From NCBI GenBank assembly GCA_021803345.1, contig JAJZLS010000052.1:40713-104712 (forward strand): a DNA stretch of 64,000 bases. The letters run 5' to 3'. The DNA is from Actinomycetes bacterium. Its GTDB lineage: Bacteria; Actinomycetota; Acidimicrobiia; Acidimicrobiales; Acidimicrobiaceae. Position 1 is the stretch's first letter. Each line of letters starts with the position of its first letter. This document shows positions 9,854 through 17,945 of this stretch, in pieces. The position numbers were made by a program, and so were the translations under genes. Under the pieces are notes generated by a model, which was given only the letters and a program-made list of their open reading frames with translations, made no database searches and was not told the DNA's origin.

Positions 9854-10384
9854 ATGGATATACGGGAAAAACTGCGTTCGCACTGGTACGCGGCAGATTC
9901 AAGAGAAGGGAACAGTTTCGATTGGGATCGGCCGGCGGTGATATTTGATATCGATGGTGTCCTTTCCGATGCAGCCGGAAGACAGCATTTTATTGAAAAG
10001 GGTGCCAAGAGAGATTGGGACAAGTTCTTCAGTTCCTGCGGAGAAGACCCGATCATCGAAGAAGTCGTCAAACTGCTCTCTCTGCTGGATGAGAACCTAT
10101 TGATAGTACTGCTCACTGGCCGTCCGCTTTCGGTTCGAGAACAAACGCTTTCGTGGTTGAGGCGCTACTCACTTAGATGGGATTTGTTGATCATGAGGAA
10201 TTTTGGCGACCATAGCGCAGCAAAAGAATTTAAATCGATTTCAGTCGACCAACTCCGTTCTAGCGGAATAGATCCTGTACTGGCATTTGAGGATGACAAG
10301 AGAAACGTGGAGATGTTCAGGGAAAAAGGAATTCCATGCCTATATATCCATTCAGGCTATTACGACAATCTTCTGCCTTCTTGA
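9854..10384 (+). CDS. HAD-superfamily phosphatase (polynucleotide-kinase-phosphatase-like)
   Basis: A 176-residue single-domain HAD hydrolase. Motif I is FDIDGVLSD with nucleophile D32 and acid D34, motif II is LLTGRP with T88, the probable motif III lysine lies around K124-K127, and motif IV is FEDDKRN with D147 and D148. Length and the LLTGRP form resemble phosphatase domains of bacterial polynucleotide kinases, but substrate cannot be assigned. Divergent from the DUF2156 gene with 103 nt between them, and convergent with yajQ (8 nt gap). Confidence 0.75.
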   Translation: MDIREKLRSHWYAADSREGNSFDWDRPAVIFDIDGVLSDAAGRQHFIEKGAKRDWDKFFSSCGEDPIIEEVVKLLSLLDENLLIVLLTGRPLSVREQTLSWLRRYSLRWDLLIMRNFGDHSAAKEFKSISVDQLRSSGIDPVLAFEDDKRNVEMFREKGIPCLYIHSGYYDNLLPS

Positions 10385-10392
10385 AGCATTGC

Positions 10393-10881
10393 CTAGTCTC
10401 TGAAATTATTGAATTGCAAAGGTATGTTGAAATCATGTTCTTTCAGACCGGCAATGACAGCCTGGAGATCATCCCGTTTTTTCCCTGACACCCGAACCGA
10501 ATCGCCCTGAATAGACCCATTCACCCCTTTTAGCCCGAGGTCTTTGATATATCTATTAATTTCTTTGGCCTTATCTGAAGATATCCCAGCCACTATTTTT
10601 ATAGTTCTCCTGGCTGATCCCCTCGATCCTTCCACTATCGATTGACGCTCCAGAGACTTGAGGGATACTCCTCTTTTTACCAACTTTTCTTCCAAAACTT
10701 GTTCTAATGCTTTCAGTCTGTCTTCACTTGATGAGGTGAGGTGAAGTTCTTGGTCCGAAATCTCAATATTTGACCCGGTATCCTTGAAATCAAACCTAGT
10801 ATTTGCTTCACGGTTTGCCTGGTCAACGGCATTTTTTACTTCTTGCATATTGACTTCTGATACAACATCGAAGGTAGGCAT
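10393..10881 (-). CDS. yajQ: YajQ-family nucleotide-binding protein
   Basis: A 162-residue YajQ/DUF520 protein. It starts with the family hallmark MPTFDVVSEVNMQEVKNAVD and has TRFDFK followed by the basic Lys/Arg-rich centre and KKRDDLQ near the C-terminus. Members in other bacteria bind cyclic-di-GMP or RNA; the role here is unproven. It is read away from tRNA-Tyr, whose gene begins 28 nt upstream on the opposite strand. Confidence 0.93.
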   Translation of the reverse strand: MPTFDVVSEVNMQEVKNAVDQANREANTRFDFKDTGSNIEISDQELHLTSSSEDRLKALEQVLEEKLVKRGVSLKSLERQSIVEGSRGSARRTIKIVAGISSDKAKEINRYIKDLGLKGVNGSIQGDSVRVSGKKRDDLQAVIAGLKEHDFNIPLQFNNFRD

Positions 10882-10908
10882 GGTTTAATAGGCTATCCTG
10901 TTTTTTGC

Positions 10909-10990
10909 GGGTCGGTGTCCGAGTGGCCAAAGGAAGCAGACTGTAAATCTGCCGGCTCAGCCTACGGGGGTTCGAATCCCTCCCGGCCCA
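10909..10990 (+). tRNA. tRNA-Tyr (GTA)
   Basis: Class II tRNA of 82 nt with the long variable arm typical of bacterial tRNA-Tyr. Acceptor GGGTCGG pairs with CCGGCCC (one G-T pair), the anticodon loop CTGTAAA gives GTA, the T-arm is GGGGGTTCGAATCCCTC, and the discriminator is A. CCA is not encoded. Confidence 0.95.
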
Positions 10991-11264
10991 CGCCAGGTTT
11001 TTGTAAAGTTAACCTGATCTAAGACGAAAGTCGCACCCTCTGAAGAGCCAATATTCGAAGAGGGTGCGGCGCAAATTGTCTGAAGCAGCGCGATTGCAGG
11101 TCGATTCAGGTCCTGCAATGGTGACTTCGGCAGGTCTGTGTATAGCTGGCCTGGCCTTTTAAAAGTCTCAGAATTTCCACAGGTTAATTGGGCAATTTTC
11201 TCTGCTTTTTCTTAGTTTGCCGCTATAGCCTTGATAATCATCCCGCTTTTTTGGGTGGTATCGA
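10991..11264 (+). other. Non-coding gap with two perfect hairpins
   Basis: 274 nt without a gene. Two perfect inverted repeats are visible: GCACCCTCT at 11033-11041 with AGAGGGTGC at 11059-11067, and ATTGCAGG at 11093-11100 with CCTGCAAT at 11112-11119. Neither is followed by a T-run, so simple terminators are not indicated. They may be part of the leader of the downstream mannosyltransferase or of a small RNA. Confidence 0.4.
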
Positions 11265-12848
11265 TTGTTTGGACAATACCGGCACAGGACTGAAGATTTG
11301 AATGCACTAACAATTATCAGAGGGACGGCTGAATCTGAGGAAAGCCTTGAATCTTTGCGATCGAGGCCAACTGTATCGAATGTTTATGCCCACTTTAAAG
11401 GCTACCTGTGGGTGGGATTTTTGTCTTCTTTGATGGTTGCTCTCGGAAGTTTGCAGCAAAGATCGCCTTTTACTTCCAAGGTTGTTGGTTCGTGGTGGCT
11501 GGGCATAGCTTCTCCACAAAGTGTGCCTTCAAACCATTTCCGGTTATTGGCGGAAGTGGCAGTCGTGGTGGGACTTGTATTGGGGTGTATTGCATGGCTG
11601 GCCCTGCTTCAGAAAGTTAGAAAGAATCCAGGCATTCCAGTCCGAGCATTTTGGTATATTGCCGCAGCATGGGTAGTGCCACTGGCTATCGCTGGACCCC
11701 TGTTTTCAAAGGACATATATTCCTATGCCGCTTTAGGGGAGATGGTTTCGCACCATATCTCTCCCTACAACTATGGGCCAAACGTCTTGGGAGGAACGCC
11801 TTACCTGACGACAGTTGACCCATTTTGGGGAAATGCTAAGACTCCCTACGGGCCGTTTTTCCTGGGGATTTCTTGGTTGATAACCACGCTTACTTTGCAC
11901 CACGCATTTGCGACCATGATTGGCCTCCGAGTGTTGGCATTGGTAAGTGGAATAGTAATAGCAATTTACATTCCCCGATTGGCAGGGTTATTTGGCTTTG
12001 ACAAAGGCGTAGCATTCACTCTGGCGGTACTGAGCCCGGTTACGATTTATCATTTGATTTCAGCCGGCCATAACGATGTATTGATGTTAGCACTACTCTT
12101 GGCGGGGCTTTATTATGCCAAGCTATCGCGACCGATATTGGGAATCGTTCTTGTCACTTTGGCTGCACTGGTAAAGGTTCCTGCTGAAATTGGTGTTCTC
12201 TATATTGGTTGGACATGGCTTGGAGATCAGAAGAGTTTCAAGGACAGGATTAGACCAGTTGTCAGCGGGTTTGTAATATCTGCAATTGTGATGGAGCTGG
12301 TTGCAAAGATTACGGGATTAGGCTGGGGTTGGATTCTAGCTCTTTCCACACCTGGGCAGGTCAGATCCCCGGCTGTGCCCACTACTGCTTTGGCATCAGG
12401 GATTAATAGCATTACAGGTTTGTTGGGTTTTCCTATACATATGTCCCTGCTGCTCTCGATTACACGTGTTCTGGGTTTTGCTATTTCAGGTATCGGATGT
12501 CTGTATTTTCTATTTCGATATAAGCATTTTGGTGCTCTGAAAGCGATTGCCTACAGTTTTTTGGTTGTCACCTTATTTGCTCCGGTCATCCAGCCTTGGT
12601 ACATCGCCTGGGGGCTCATAATTCTGGCAGCAGTTCCAAGCCCGAGGATAATTTGGGGAATTGTATATGTGTCTTTTGCCGCCATGATACTTGGACTTCC
12701 TGGTGGACCTCCAATAATCGCTTGGATGGGATATATAGCATTGATAGTTGGAGCTGCGCTTTATTTGGCGGTTAAATTTAACTTGGTACCAAAAGAACGG
12801 GTTCTGTCTATCTTTGAGCGGGTCAGCTCGGCCACTACGGCGATATAA
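11265..12848 (+). CDS. Polyprenol-phosphate-mannose-dependent mannosyltransferase, MptB-like
   Basis: Integral-membrane GT-C glycosyltransferase of 527 residues with about 11-13 predicted helices. The loop SKDIYSYAALGEMV (D150) followed by SPYNYGP is characteristic of MptA/MptB alpha-1,6-mannosyltransferases, which extend lipomannan-type cores using polyprenyl-phosphomannose outside the membrane. Start is uncertain: TTG at 11265 is used here, and the first 40 residues are hydrophilic and could be partly upstream of the true start. The glycan made in this organism is unknown. Confidence 0.75.
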   Translation: MFGQYRHRTEDLNALTIIRGTAESEESLESLRSRPTVSNVYAHFKGYLWVGFLSSLMVALGSLQQRSPFTSKVVGSWWLGIASPQSVPSNHFRLLAEVAVVVGLVLGCIAWLALLQKVRKNPGIPVRAFWYIAAAWVVPLAIAGPLFSKDIYSYAALGEMVSHHISPYNYGPNVLGGTPYLTTVDPFWGNAKTPYGPFFLGISWLITTLTLHHAFATMIGLRVLALVSGIVIAIYIPRLAGLFGFDKGVAFTLAVLSPVTIYHLISAGHNDVLMLALLLAGLYYAKLSRPILGIVLVTLAALVKVPAEIGVLYIGWTWLGDQKSFKDRIRPVVSGFVISAIVMELVAKITGLGWGWILALSTPGQVRSPAVPTTALASGINSITGLLGFPIHMSLLLSITRVLGFAISGIGCLYFLFRYKHFGALKAIAYSFLVVTLFAPVIQPWYIAWGLIILAAVPSPRIIWGIVYVSFAAMILGLPGGPPIIAWMGYIALIVGAALYLAVKFNLVPKERVLSIFERVSSATTAI

Positions 12849-12865
12849 GTAGTTCGTGCGAGGCA

Positions 12866-13561
12866 GTGGAGTTGGAAGATCACAGTCTTAAACTTAGCGT
12901 TGATGAAGGACTTCTCTGGTTGTGCCAAAGCGACCAGGTAATTGCCTATTTGGCTTCGAAGTATGGCACTCCGACGCTGTCACGAGCTTCTCTATCTGAC
13001 TTTGGCTACGACCCCGGTCTTCCAGGGTTGTCTCTGGAGCAGCGTTTTTATGGAGATTTAGTCGACATTGTAATTCATCAGCAGCTTGCCGGAAAGGCAG
13101 CTGAGGCTATCTCCAGTAGGCTCAGACATGTGGCAGGCGGGATCCTTTCCCCGGATGCGATTCTCAAAGCTGATCCAATCCTTCTCAGATCAGCTGGTCT
13201 TTCTCAAGCTAAGATCAGGGCGATAACTGAGCTCTCGAGTGCAGTGGAATCCGGGTCACTTAGATTGACTTCATTCGTGGCAATGTCTGACGAAGAGGTA
13301 ACTCTTAATTTGGGTAGATATCGAGGATTTGGACCGTGGTCCTCACAGATGTTTCTGATGTTCTCACTTGGGCGGCTCGATATCTGGCCGGTAGGGGATC
13401 TGGGGGTACGAAAAGGTTTCCGTCACAGCTTCCGGCTCGAAAAGCTTCCGACTCCAAAACAGATGATCGATCATGGCGATAGATTTAAGCCATTTAGATC
13501 CCTGGTGGCCTGGTACATGTGGAAGTCCTTAGCAGAAGAATTGCCCGACCATCTTTTCTAA
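12866..13561 (+). CDS. DNA-3-methyladenine glycosylase II / HhH-GPD family glycosylase
   Basis: Base-excision-repair glycosylase of the AlkA type, 231 residues. The helix-hairpin-helix is YRGFGPWSSQMFLMF (about 152-166) and the catalytic aspartate is D178 in WPVGDLGVRKG. The upstream helix IHQQLAGKAAEAI matches the family. The predicted reaction is hydrolytic removal of alkylated purines. Start is GTG at 12866, 17 nt after the preceding gene, so the two are probably cotranscribed. Confidence 0.85.
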   Translation: MELEDHSLKLSVDEGLLWLCQSDQVIAYLASKYGTPTLSRASLSDFGYDPGLPGLSLEQRFYGDLVDIVIHQQLAGKAAEAISSRLRHVAGGILSPDAILKADPILLRSAGLSQAKIRAITELSSAVESGSLRLTSFVAMSDEEVTLNLGRYRGFGPWSSQMFLMFSLGRLDIWPVGDLGVRKGFRHSFRLEKLPTPKQMIDHGDRFKPFRSLVAWYMWKSLAEELPDHLF

Positions 13562-13636
13562 GACAGGTAATAGCTGGTTGTGCCTAGATTCCGTCAGTTC
13601 CCATTTCTAACGCGCCACTGAAACTGATTAAGGACC

Positions 13637-14122
13637 TTAGAGCATCTTCTGCAGCAACGCCATGTCTAGCCATTTCCCAAATTTTCGCCCCACTTCTTTT
13701 TCGATTCCCACAAGCTCGAATCCACACGATTGATGAAGTGCTAACGAGGCCTGGTGGCTCGCCATTACTCTGGCCATGCAGGAATGGAATCCATGTTGGG
13801 AAGCAAGGGACAATATCGAGACCAAAAGAGCCTTTCCAACCCCCTGTTTTCGATAATTGGCGTCCACGTAAATTGAGTCTTCGACAGTTGTGGAGTATCC
13901 AGGGCGGGGTCGGTAGGGAGAAAGGCTTGCGAATCCGCAAACGTTTCCGTTAATTTCGGCGACAATTGCTGGGTAGATCCCGGAGTGTTCAGCTATCCAG
14001 TGCCTCTGTTCCGCTTCTGATCGTGGTGTCAGATCGAGAGTTACTAACGAATTGAGTACCTCATTGTTGTAGATTGCGCGAATTATTTCAGCGTCGTCAA
14101 GTTCGGCTTTTCGGATCTCCAC
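13637..14122 (-). CDS. GNAT N-acetyltransferase, phosphinothricin-acetyltransferase-like
   Basis: A 161-residue GNAT-fold enzyme. The N-terminus IRKAELDDAEIIRAIYNNEV and the VEDSIYVDANYRKQGVGKALL block are typical of the Pat/Bar-like subgroup. The latter holds the acetyl-CoA pyrophosphate-binding RxxGxG motif. These enzymes often acetylate amino acid analogues such as methionine sulfoximine, but substrate is not established here. Start is GTG at 14122. Convergent with the glycosylase gene. Confidence 0.85.
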   Translation of the reverse strand: MEIRKAELDDAEIIRAIYNNEVLNSLVTLDLTPRSEAEQRHWIAEHSGIYPAIVAEINGNVCGFASLSPYRPRPGYSTTVEDSIYVDANYRKQGVGKALLVSILSLASQHGFHSCMARVMASHQASLALHQSCGFELVGIEKEVGRKFGKWLDMALLQKML

Positions 14123-14255
14123 TCACTAAAGCATAGGCTAGGTGGGGTTTTGGGGCATTGATTTGAAGCAGATGAATTATTAATTAATTTGAAAAACCTT
14201 GTTGTTAATGCTTAAGTTCAAAATTTTCACCTAGAATCTTTACGCTAGTAATTTT

Positions 14256-14328
14256 GCCCCCTTAGCTCAGACGGCAGAGCACAGCCATGGTAAGGCTGGG
14301 GTCGTCGGTTCGATTCCGACAGGGGGCT
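14256..14328 (+). tRNA. tRNA-Thr (GGT)
   Basis: 73-nt cloverleaf. Acceptor GCCCCCT pairs with AGGGGGC, the anticodon stem is CAGCC/GGCTG with loop ATGGTAA giving GGT, the T-arm is GTCGGTTCGATTCCGAC, and the discriminator is T. tRNA-Met begins five bases downstream, so the pair is probably one transcript that continues to rpmG. Confidence 0.95.
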
Positions 14329-14332
14329 CGAT

Positions 14333-14406
14333 GGCGGCGTAGCTCAGCTGGTTAGAGCGCACGGCTCATAATCGTGAGGTCGTCGGTTCGAGCCCGACCG
14401 CCGCTA
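14333..14406 (+). tRNA. tRNA-Met (CAT, elongator type)
   Basis: 74-nt cloverleaf with acceptor GGCGGCG/CGCCGCT (terminal G-T pair), anticodon stem CACGG/TCGTG, loop CTCATAA giving CAT, and T-arm GTCGGTTCGAGCCCGAC. It lacks the mismatched first pair and three GC pairs in the anticodon stem expected of an initiator. A CAT tRNA could also be the lysidine-modified Ile2 type, but its sequence resembles actinobacterial elongator tRNA-Met. The Thr-Met-rpmG order is common in actinobacteria. Confidence 0.93.
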
Positions 14407-14523
14407 CATATATTTATTTGTGCATGGATTGAATTTACTTAGGTATGGATCTCGATTAGGGAAACTAGGCTGGTTGTCTATCTCTAAGCTGAGGTTTGAA
14501 GCAGCGCTTCAGAAGGAATTGAA

Positions 14524-14688
14524 ATGGCAAAGAACGAAAAACGTGTAAAAGTAACTCTCGCTTGCGAGCAGTGTAAGCGAAGAAATTACATTACAACAAA
14601 GAACCGGCAGAATGACCGTGAGCGGATAGAGATGCAAAAATACTGCAAATGGGATCGTTCTCACACTCTTCACAAAGAAACGCGTTAG
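14524..14688 (+). CDS. rpmG: 50S ribosomal protein bL33
   Basis: 54-residue bL33, beginning [18 protein letters not shown] and ending HTLHKETR. The first zinc-ribbon pair is present (C14, C17), but the second pair is C41 and D44 (YCKWD) where CxxC is usual. Metal binding may therefore be altered. It lies 117 nt downstream of tRNA-Met and 64 nt upstream of the sigma factor gene, in the classical rpmG-secE-nusG neighbourhood. Confidence 0.93.
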   Translation: MAKNEKRVKVTLACEQCKRRNYITTKNRQNDRERIEMQKYCKWDRSHTLHKETR

Positions 14689-14752
14689 GTAAGCGGTTTA
14701 TAATCGTTGATAACGGTCTGCATCTGACCGTGGAAGGTATTGCAGACAAATT

Positions 14753-15352
14753 ATGGGTTGGGATCTATCAAAGCTAGTGGAGCGGGCGAAAGAAGGGGAT
14801 GTTACTGCCTTCGATGAACTCGTGAAGAGCACCTATAAATCCACCTATCATCTGGCGCTCAAATTGACCGGAAATGTCGATGATGCGTTTGACGTACTTC
14901 AGGAGACTTATTTAAGAGCATTTCGGTCCCTGAAAAAGTTCAAGGCAGACTCTTCGTTTCCGACATGGCTTTATAGGATTACCTCCAATTGTGCCAGCAC
15001 GCTGCTGGCCTCTGGAAAGGCAAGGAGTCACGATCAGCTCGAAAGAGCGGATAACGTTGCCGACACCTCCAGGGAAGCGGATATAGAAGAAATTGCAAGT
15101 CAGGCGGAGGAGCGGGAAACCATCAGGACTGCATTGCTGAAGCTTCCAAACCGGCTCCAAGTAGTAGTTTTATTGCGTGATGTTTATGGATTTGCCCATA
15201 AGGAGATCGCTGATAGGCTTGGCATATCTGAGGCTGCCACCAAGGTCAGATTGCATAGGGGTCGTTTAAAGCTAAAGGAAGAATTGGGTAAGCTTGGCAA
15301 GAGTCACTATGATGGCAGCGGGCCCGATGCCGAACTTCCAAAGGCTGTTTGA
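14753..15352 (+). CDS. ECF-type RNA polymerase sigma factor
   Basis: 199-residue extracytoplasmic-function sigma factor. Region 2 covers about residues 15-80, including DDAFDVLQETYLRAFRSL. Region 4 covers about 128-180, with helix-turn-helix AHKEIADRLGISEAATKVRLHRG. There is no anti-sigma gene next to it. It sits between rpmG and tRNA-Trp/secE, where many actinobacteria carry dehydratase genes. Target promoters cannot be deduced. Confidence 0.92.
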   Translation: MGWDLSKLVERAKEGDVTAFDELVKSTYKSTYHLALKLTGNVDDAFDVLQETYLRAFRSLKKFKADSSFPTWLYRITSNCASTLLASGKARSHDQLERADNVADTSREADIEEIASQAEERETIRTALLKLPNRLQVVVLLRDVYGFAHKEIADRLGISEAATKVRLHRGRLKLKEELGKLGKSHYDGSGPDAELPKAV

Positions 15353-15380
15353 AATGAGTAATAGGCATAACCCATGTGCT

Positions 15381-15410
15381 TTGAACTTAAATCGTGCTAT
15401 TACCTACTAT
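15381..15410 (+). promoter_or_regulatory. Probable promoter of tRNA-Trp-secE-nusG
   Basis: A -35-like TTGAAC (15381-15386) is separated by 18 nt from a -10-like TACTAT (15405-15410), 16 nt before the mature tRNA-Trp 5' end. Both boxes fit housekeeping sigma-70-type consensus well. The transcript likely continues through secE and nusG. Confidence 0.55.
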
Positions 15411-15426
15411 GCTCGAAGTTCGCTTT

Positions 15427-15499
15427 AGGGTAGTAGCTCAATTGGTAGAGCACCGGTCTCCAAAACCGGGGGTTGGGGGTTCGAGTCCCTCCTGCCCTG
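15427..15499 (+). tRNA. tRNA-Trp (CCA)
   Basis: 73-nt cloverleaf: acceptor AGGGTAG/CTGCCCT, anticodon stem CCGGT/ACCGG with loop CTCCAAA giving CCA, T-arm GGGGGTTCGAGTCCCTC, discriminator G. Its location just before secE is conserved across many bacteria. Confidence 0.96.
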
Positions 15500-15527
15500 C
15501 TCAGTTGTATATCTGCGAGGGAAATTC

Positions 15528-15824
15528 GTGAATCGTCAGACCAAGAGAATGATGGAGCGCCAGCAAGGCGCATCGGAGTCGGTGTCGGCTGCAGCAGCGG
15601 CGCGTCAACAAGTAGCCTCACGAAACAGTAAGGCTGATAAGAGATTGACCTTTCGGGGTTATTTGAGTGAAGTGAAGTCTGAGCTTAAAAAGGTGATATG
15701 GCCTAAAAGAGCTCAGGTGGTGAATTACTCGACTGTAGTTTTTGTTACTCTGGTACTCTTGATTGTCGTGATTTTTGTCCTTAATTTTGCCTTTTCCAAG
15801 GCCGTACTGTTCCTTTATAAGTAG
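15528..15824 (+). CDS. secE: Preprotein translocase subunit SecE
   Basis: 98-residue single-span SecE that clamps SecY in the translocon. The conserved amphipathic element is YLSEVKSELKKVIWPKR (about 45-61), followed by one membrane helix (about 66-92). The roughly 40-residue Ala/Gln-rich N-terminal extension is typical of actinobacterial SecE. GTG start at 15528. The stop is immediately followed by the nusG ATG. Confidence 0.95.
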   Translation: MNRQTKRMMERQQGASESVSAAAAARQQVASRNSKADKRLTFRGYLSEVKSELKKVIWPKRAQVVNYSTVVFVTLVLLIVVIFVLNFAFSKAVLFLYK

Positions 15825-16508
15825 ATGCCTGAATACGAACCTGAAGAAGTTGATAATGAAAGCGCCCAGAGCAAAGAGGGCTTTGTGAGTGAATCTGAGG
15901 ATCTCGCCGAAGCTTTGGATGAGATTTTAAGCGAAAGCGATGAGCCGGTAGTCCAGAGTCCTTATGACCGTCCTGGTGAATGGTATGTAGTCCATTCCTA
16001 CGCGGGTTATGAGAATAAAGTAAAGACAAATCTTGAAAGTCGTATTTCGTCCATGAATATTGAGGACGAGATATTTGAGGTGGTAATCCCGGTCGAAGAC
16101 GTTGTGGAAGTGAAAAACGGGAAAAAAGTTACAGTTCAGAAAAAGGTTTTCCCTGGGTACCTTCTGGTTAGATGTTATATGAGTGACGAATCCTGGTCCG
16201 TGATTAGAAATACTCCCGGAGTGACAGGTTTCGTTGGACTTGGCACCAAGCCGACTCCATTGTCAAGGAAAGAAATCGAAGGCATTCTTTCCGTACCACT
16301 CGAAAGTGGCAAGGAAGTTAAAAAAGCCAAGCCAATGCTCGAGTTTGAGGTTGGTGAAACGGTCAGGGTCAAAGAGGGTCCCTTTGCGGACTTTTCGGGG
16401 CAGATTGCTGAGATCAACGAAGACCACCTCAAGTTGAAAGTACTGGTAAATATATTTGGACGAGAGACCCCAGTGGAACTGGAGTTTTCCCAGGTCTCGA
16501 AGCTCTAA
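15825..16508 (+). CDS. nusG: Transcription termination/antitermination protein NusG
   Basis: 227-residue NusG. An acidic N-terminal extension (about 1-48) precedes the NGN domain, which begins at [20 protein letters not shown] and contacts RNA polymerase. The C-terminal KOW domain starts near [17 protein letters not shown]. It modulates pausing and links RNA polymerase to Rho or to ribosomal S10. It starts one base after the secE stop codon. Confidence 0.97.
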   Translation: MPEYEPEEVDNESAQSKEGFVSESEDLAEALDEILSESDEPVVQSPYDRPGEWYVVHSYAGYENKVKTNLESRISSMNIEDEIFEVVIPVEDVVEVKNGKKVTVQKKVFPGYLLVRCYMSDESWSVIRNTPGVTGFVGLGTKPTPLSRKEIEGILSVPLESGKEVKKAKPMLEFEVGETVRVKEGPFADFSGQIAEINEDHLKLKVLVNIFGRETPVELEFSQVSKL

Positions 16509-16538
16509 TTTAAGATAAACGGAAGCGAGTCTAGCAAA

Positions 16539-16967
16539 ATGGCAAAGCGCCGAGTAACAGCAGTAGTAAAAATTCAGCTACCCGCAGGGGGTGCCACTCC
16601 GGCTCCTCCGGTGGGTACAGCTTTGGGACCTCATGGAATCCAGACAATGGAATTCTGTAAGCAGTATAATGCTGCTACTGAGGCACAGAGAGGAACGGTA
16701 ATCCCTGTCGAAGTCACCATCTTTGACGATCGATCGTTCAGCTTTGTGTTGAAAACCCCTCCGACCCCAGTCCTGCTAAGGCAGGCTGCAGGGATCGAAA
16801 AGGGTTCATCTACGAATGCAAAAGTAACTGCAGGAACAGTTACCGATGCACAAGTAACTGAAATCGCACGAACCAAGATGCCGGATCTCAATGCCAATGA
16901 TATTGAATCAGCGAAGCGCCAGATTGAAGGCACTGCTCGCTCGATGGGTATCAAGGTAGCGGACTAG
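16539..16967 (+). CDS. rplK: 50S ribosomal protein uL11
   Basis: 142-residue uL11 of the GTPase-associated centre, binding 23S rRNA helices 43-44. The N-terminal [20 protein letters not shown] motif is canonical, including the prolines that thiopeptides contact. The C-terminal RNA-binding domain ends [17 protein letters not shown]. First gene of the L11-L1 pair, 30 nt after nusG. Confidence 0.97.
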   Translation: MAKRRVTAVVKIQLPAGGATPAPPVGTALGPHGIQTMEFCKQYNAATEAQRGTVIPVEVTIFDDRSFSFVLKTPPTPVLLRQAAGIEKGSSTNAKVTAGTVTDAQVTEIARTKMPDLNANDIESAKRQIEGTARSMGIKVAD

Positions 16968-16998
16968 CCGGCCTTAGCCTCTAATTGGGAGATTTACA

Positions 16999-17727
16999 GT
17001 GGGAAAAGGAAAGCGGTATACAGCTGCAGCTACAGAGTTTGACAGAAACAAGCTTTACAGCCCAGCCGAAGCTATCGAATTAGTAAAAAAGAGTGCCAAA
17101 GCCAAGTTTGACGAAACCGTTGAGTTTGCTACCCGGCTGGGGGTAGACCCTCGTAAAGCCGATCAGATTCTCAGGGGAACAGTATCACTTCCCGCTGGAA
17201 GCGGACGGACGGTTCGGATTGCAGTTTTCGCTGCTGGAGAAGCCGCACAGGCCGCCAGGGACGCCGGTGCAGACATTGTAGGTGCTGATGACCTGATCAA
17301 CAGATGTCTCAATGAAGGTTTTGTTGAGTTTGATGTCGCAATTGCCACTCCGGACATCATGGGTCAGGTTGGTCGATTGGGAAGGGTGCTTGGTCCACGT
17401 GGGCTTATGCCAAACCCCAAGACTGGTACCGTTACAACCGACATTGCAAAGGCGGTTACCGAGTTCAAAGGCGGACGAATAGAGTACCGGACCGATAAGG
17501 TCGGAAATGTCCAAATTCCAATGGGGAAAGTATCTTTTGAAACAAAGGCATTGCTTGAAAACTTCCGTGCCATTGTCGAGGAGCTTTCGCGGGCGAAGCC
17601 GGCATCCGCAAAGGGTAAGTATATTCGAACGGTGACCTTGTCATCGACGATGGGTCCAGGAGTCAAGGTTGACACTAACCTTCTGCGGATTACAGATGAA
17701 ATACTAAGTGAGATTTCAGCCGCCTAA
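16999..17727 (+). CDS. rplA: 50S ribosomal protein uL1
   Basis: 242-residue uL1 of the L1 stalk. Signature [20 protein letters not shown] is present, as is the C-terminal S-T-M-G-P-G-V element. GTG start at 16999. In many bacteria L1 represses its own operon through an rRNA-like mRNA site; no such site was resolved here. A structured rplJ leader follows. Confidence 0.97.
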   Translation: MGKGKRYTAAATEFDRNKLYSPAEAIELVKKSAKAKFDETVEFATRLGVDPRKADQILRGTVSLPAGSGRTVRIAVFAAGEAAQAARDAGADIVGADDLINRCLNEGFVEFDVAIATPDIMGQVGRLGRVLGPRGLMPNPKTGTVTTDIAKAVTEFKGGRIEYRTDKVGNVQIPMGKVSFETKALLENFRAIVEELSRAKPASAKGKYIRTVTLSSTMGPGVKVDTNLLRITDEILSEISAA

Positions 17728-17740
17728 GCGGTAAAATTTT

Positions 17741-17797
17741 ATCCCTGCAGCAACTTGCGGCAGGGATGCTACAATTTGTGTTCTGTGTTTCGCACAG
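17741..17797 (+). terminator. Hairpins after rplA
   Basis: ATCCCTGC (17741-17748) pairs with GCAGGGAT (17760-17767), and CTGTG (17783-17787) pairs with CACAG (17793-17797). No long T-run follows the first stem. The pair may attenuate or process transcripts between the rplKA and rplJL parts of the operon. Confidence 0.4.
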
Positions 17798-17814
17798 CGA
17801 AGCAAAAAATTTAT

Positions 17815-17930
17815 GCAGTCACCAGAGAGATCAGGTGTCAGGATTATATTTTGTCCAGACATAATGGTTTTCCGCCTGAGGAGGTGGCATATGTAAGGCC
17901 TTACGGTCTCTCTGACTGCAGTTATGCATT
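17815..17930 (+). promoter_or_regulatory. L10 leader-like structured mRNA
   Basis: The 5' strand GCAGTCACCAGAGAGA (from 17815) pairs with TCTCTCTGACTGC (17907-17919) apart from a small bulge, enclosing about 80 nt of internal structure. Position directly before rplJ and a long closing stem match the L10 leader, in which L10(L12)4 binds its own mRNA to repress translation. Assignment is by architecture and position. Confidence 0.6.
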
Positions 17931-17945
17931 ATGTCAGGAGAGAGT

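Noticed and set aside
9763-10116. 117-codon minus-strand ORF opposite the HAD gene
   Set aside because: It is a Ser-rich antisense shadow of a protein with all HAD motifs on the plus strand.
13584-13940. 118-codon ORF overlapping the GNAT gene
   Set aside because: Other-frame shadow; the GNAT frame has the complete acetyl-CoA motif and family-typical ends.
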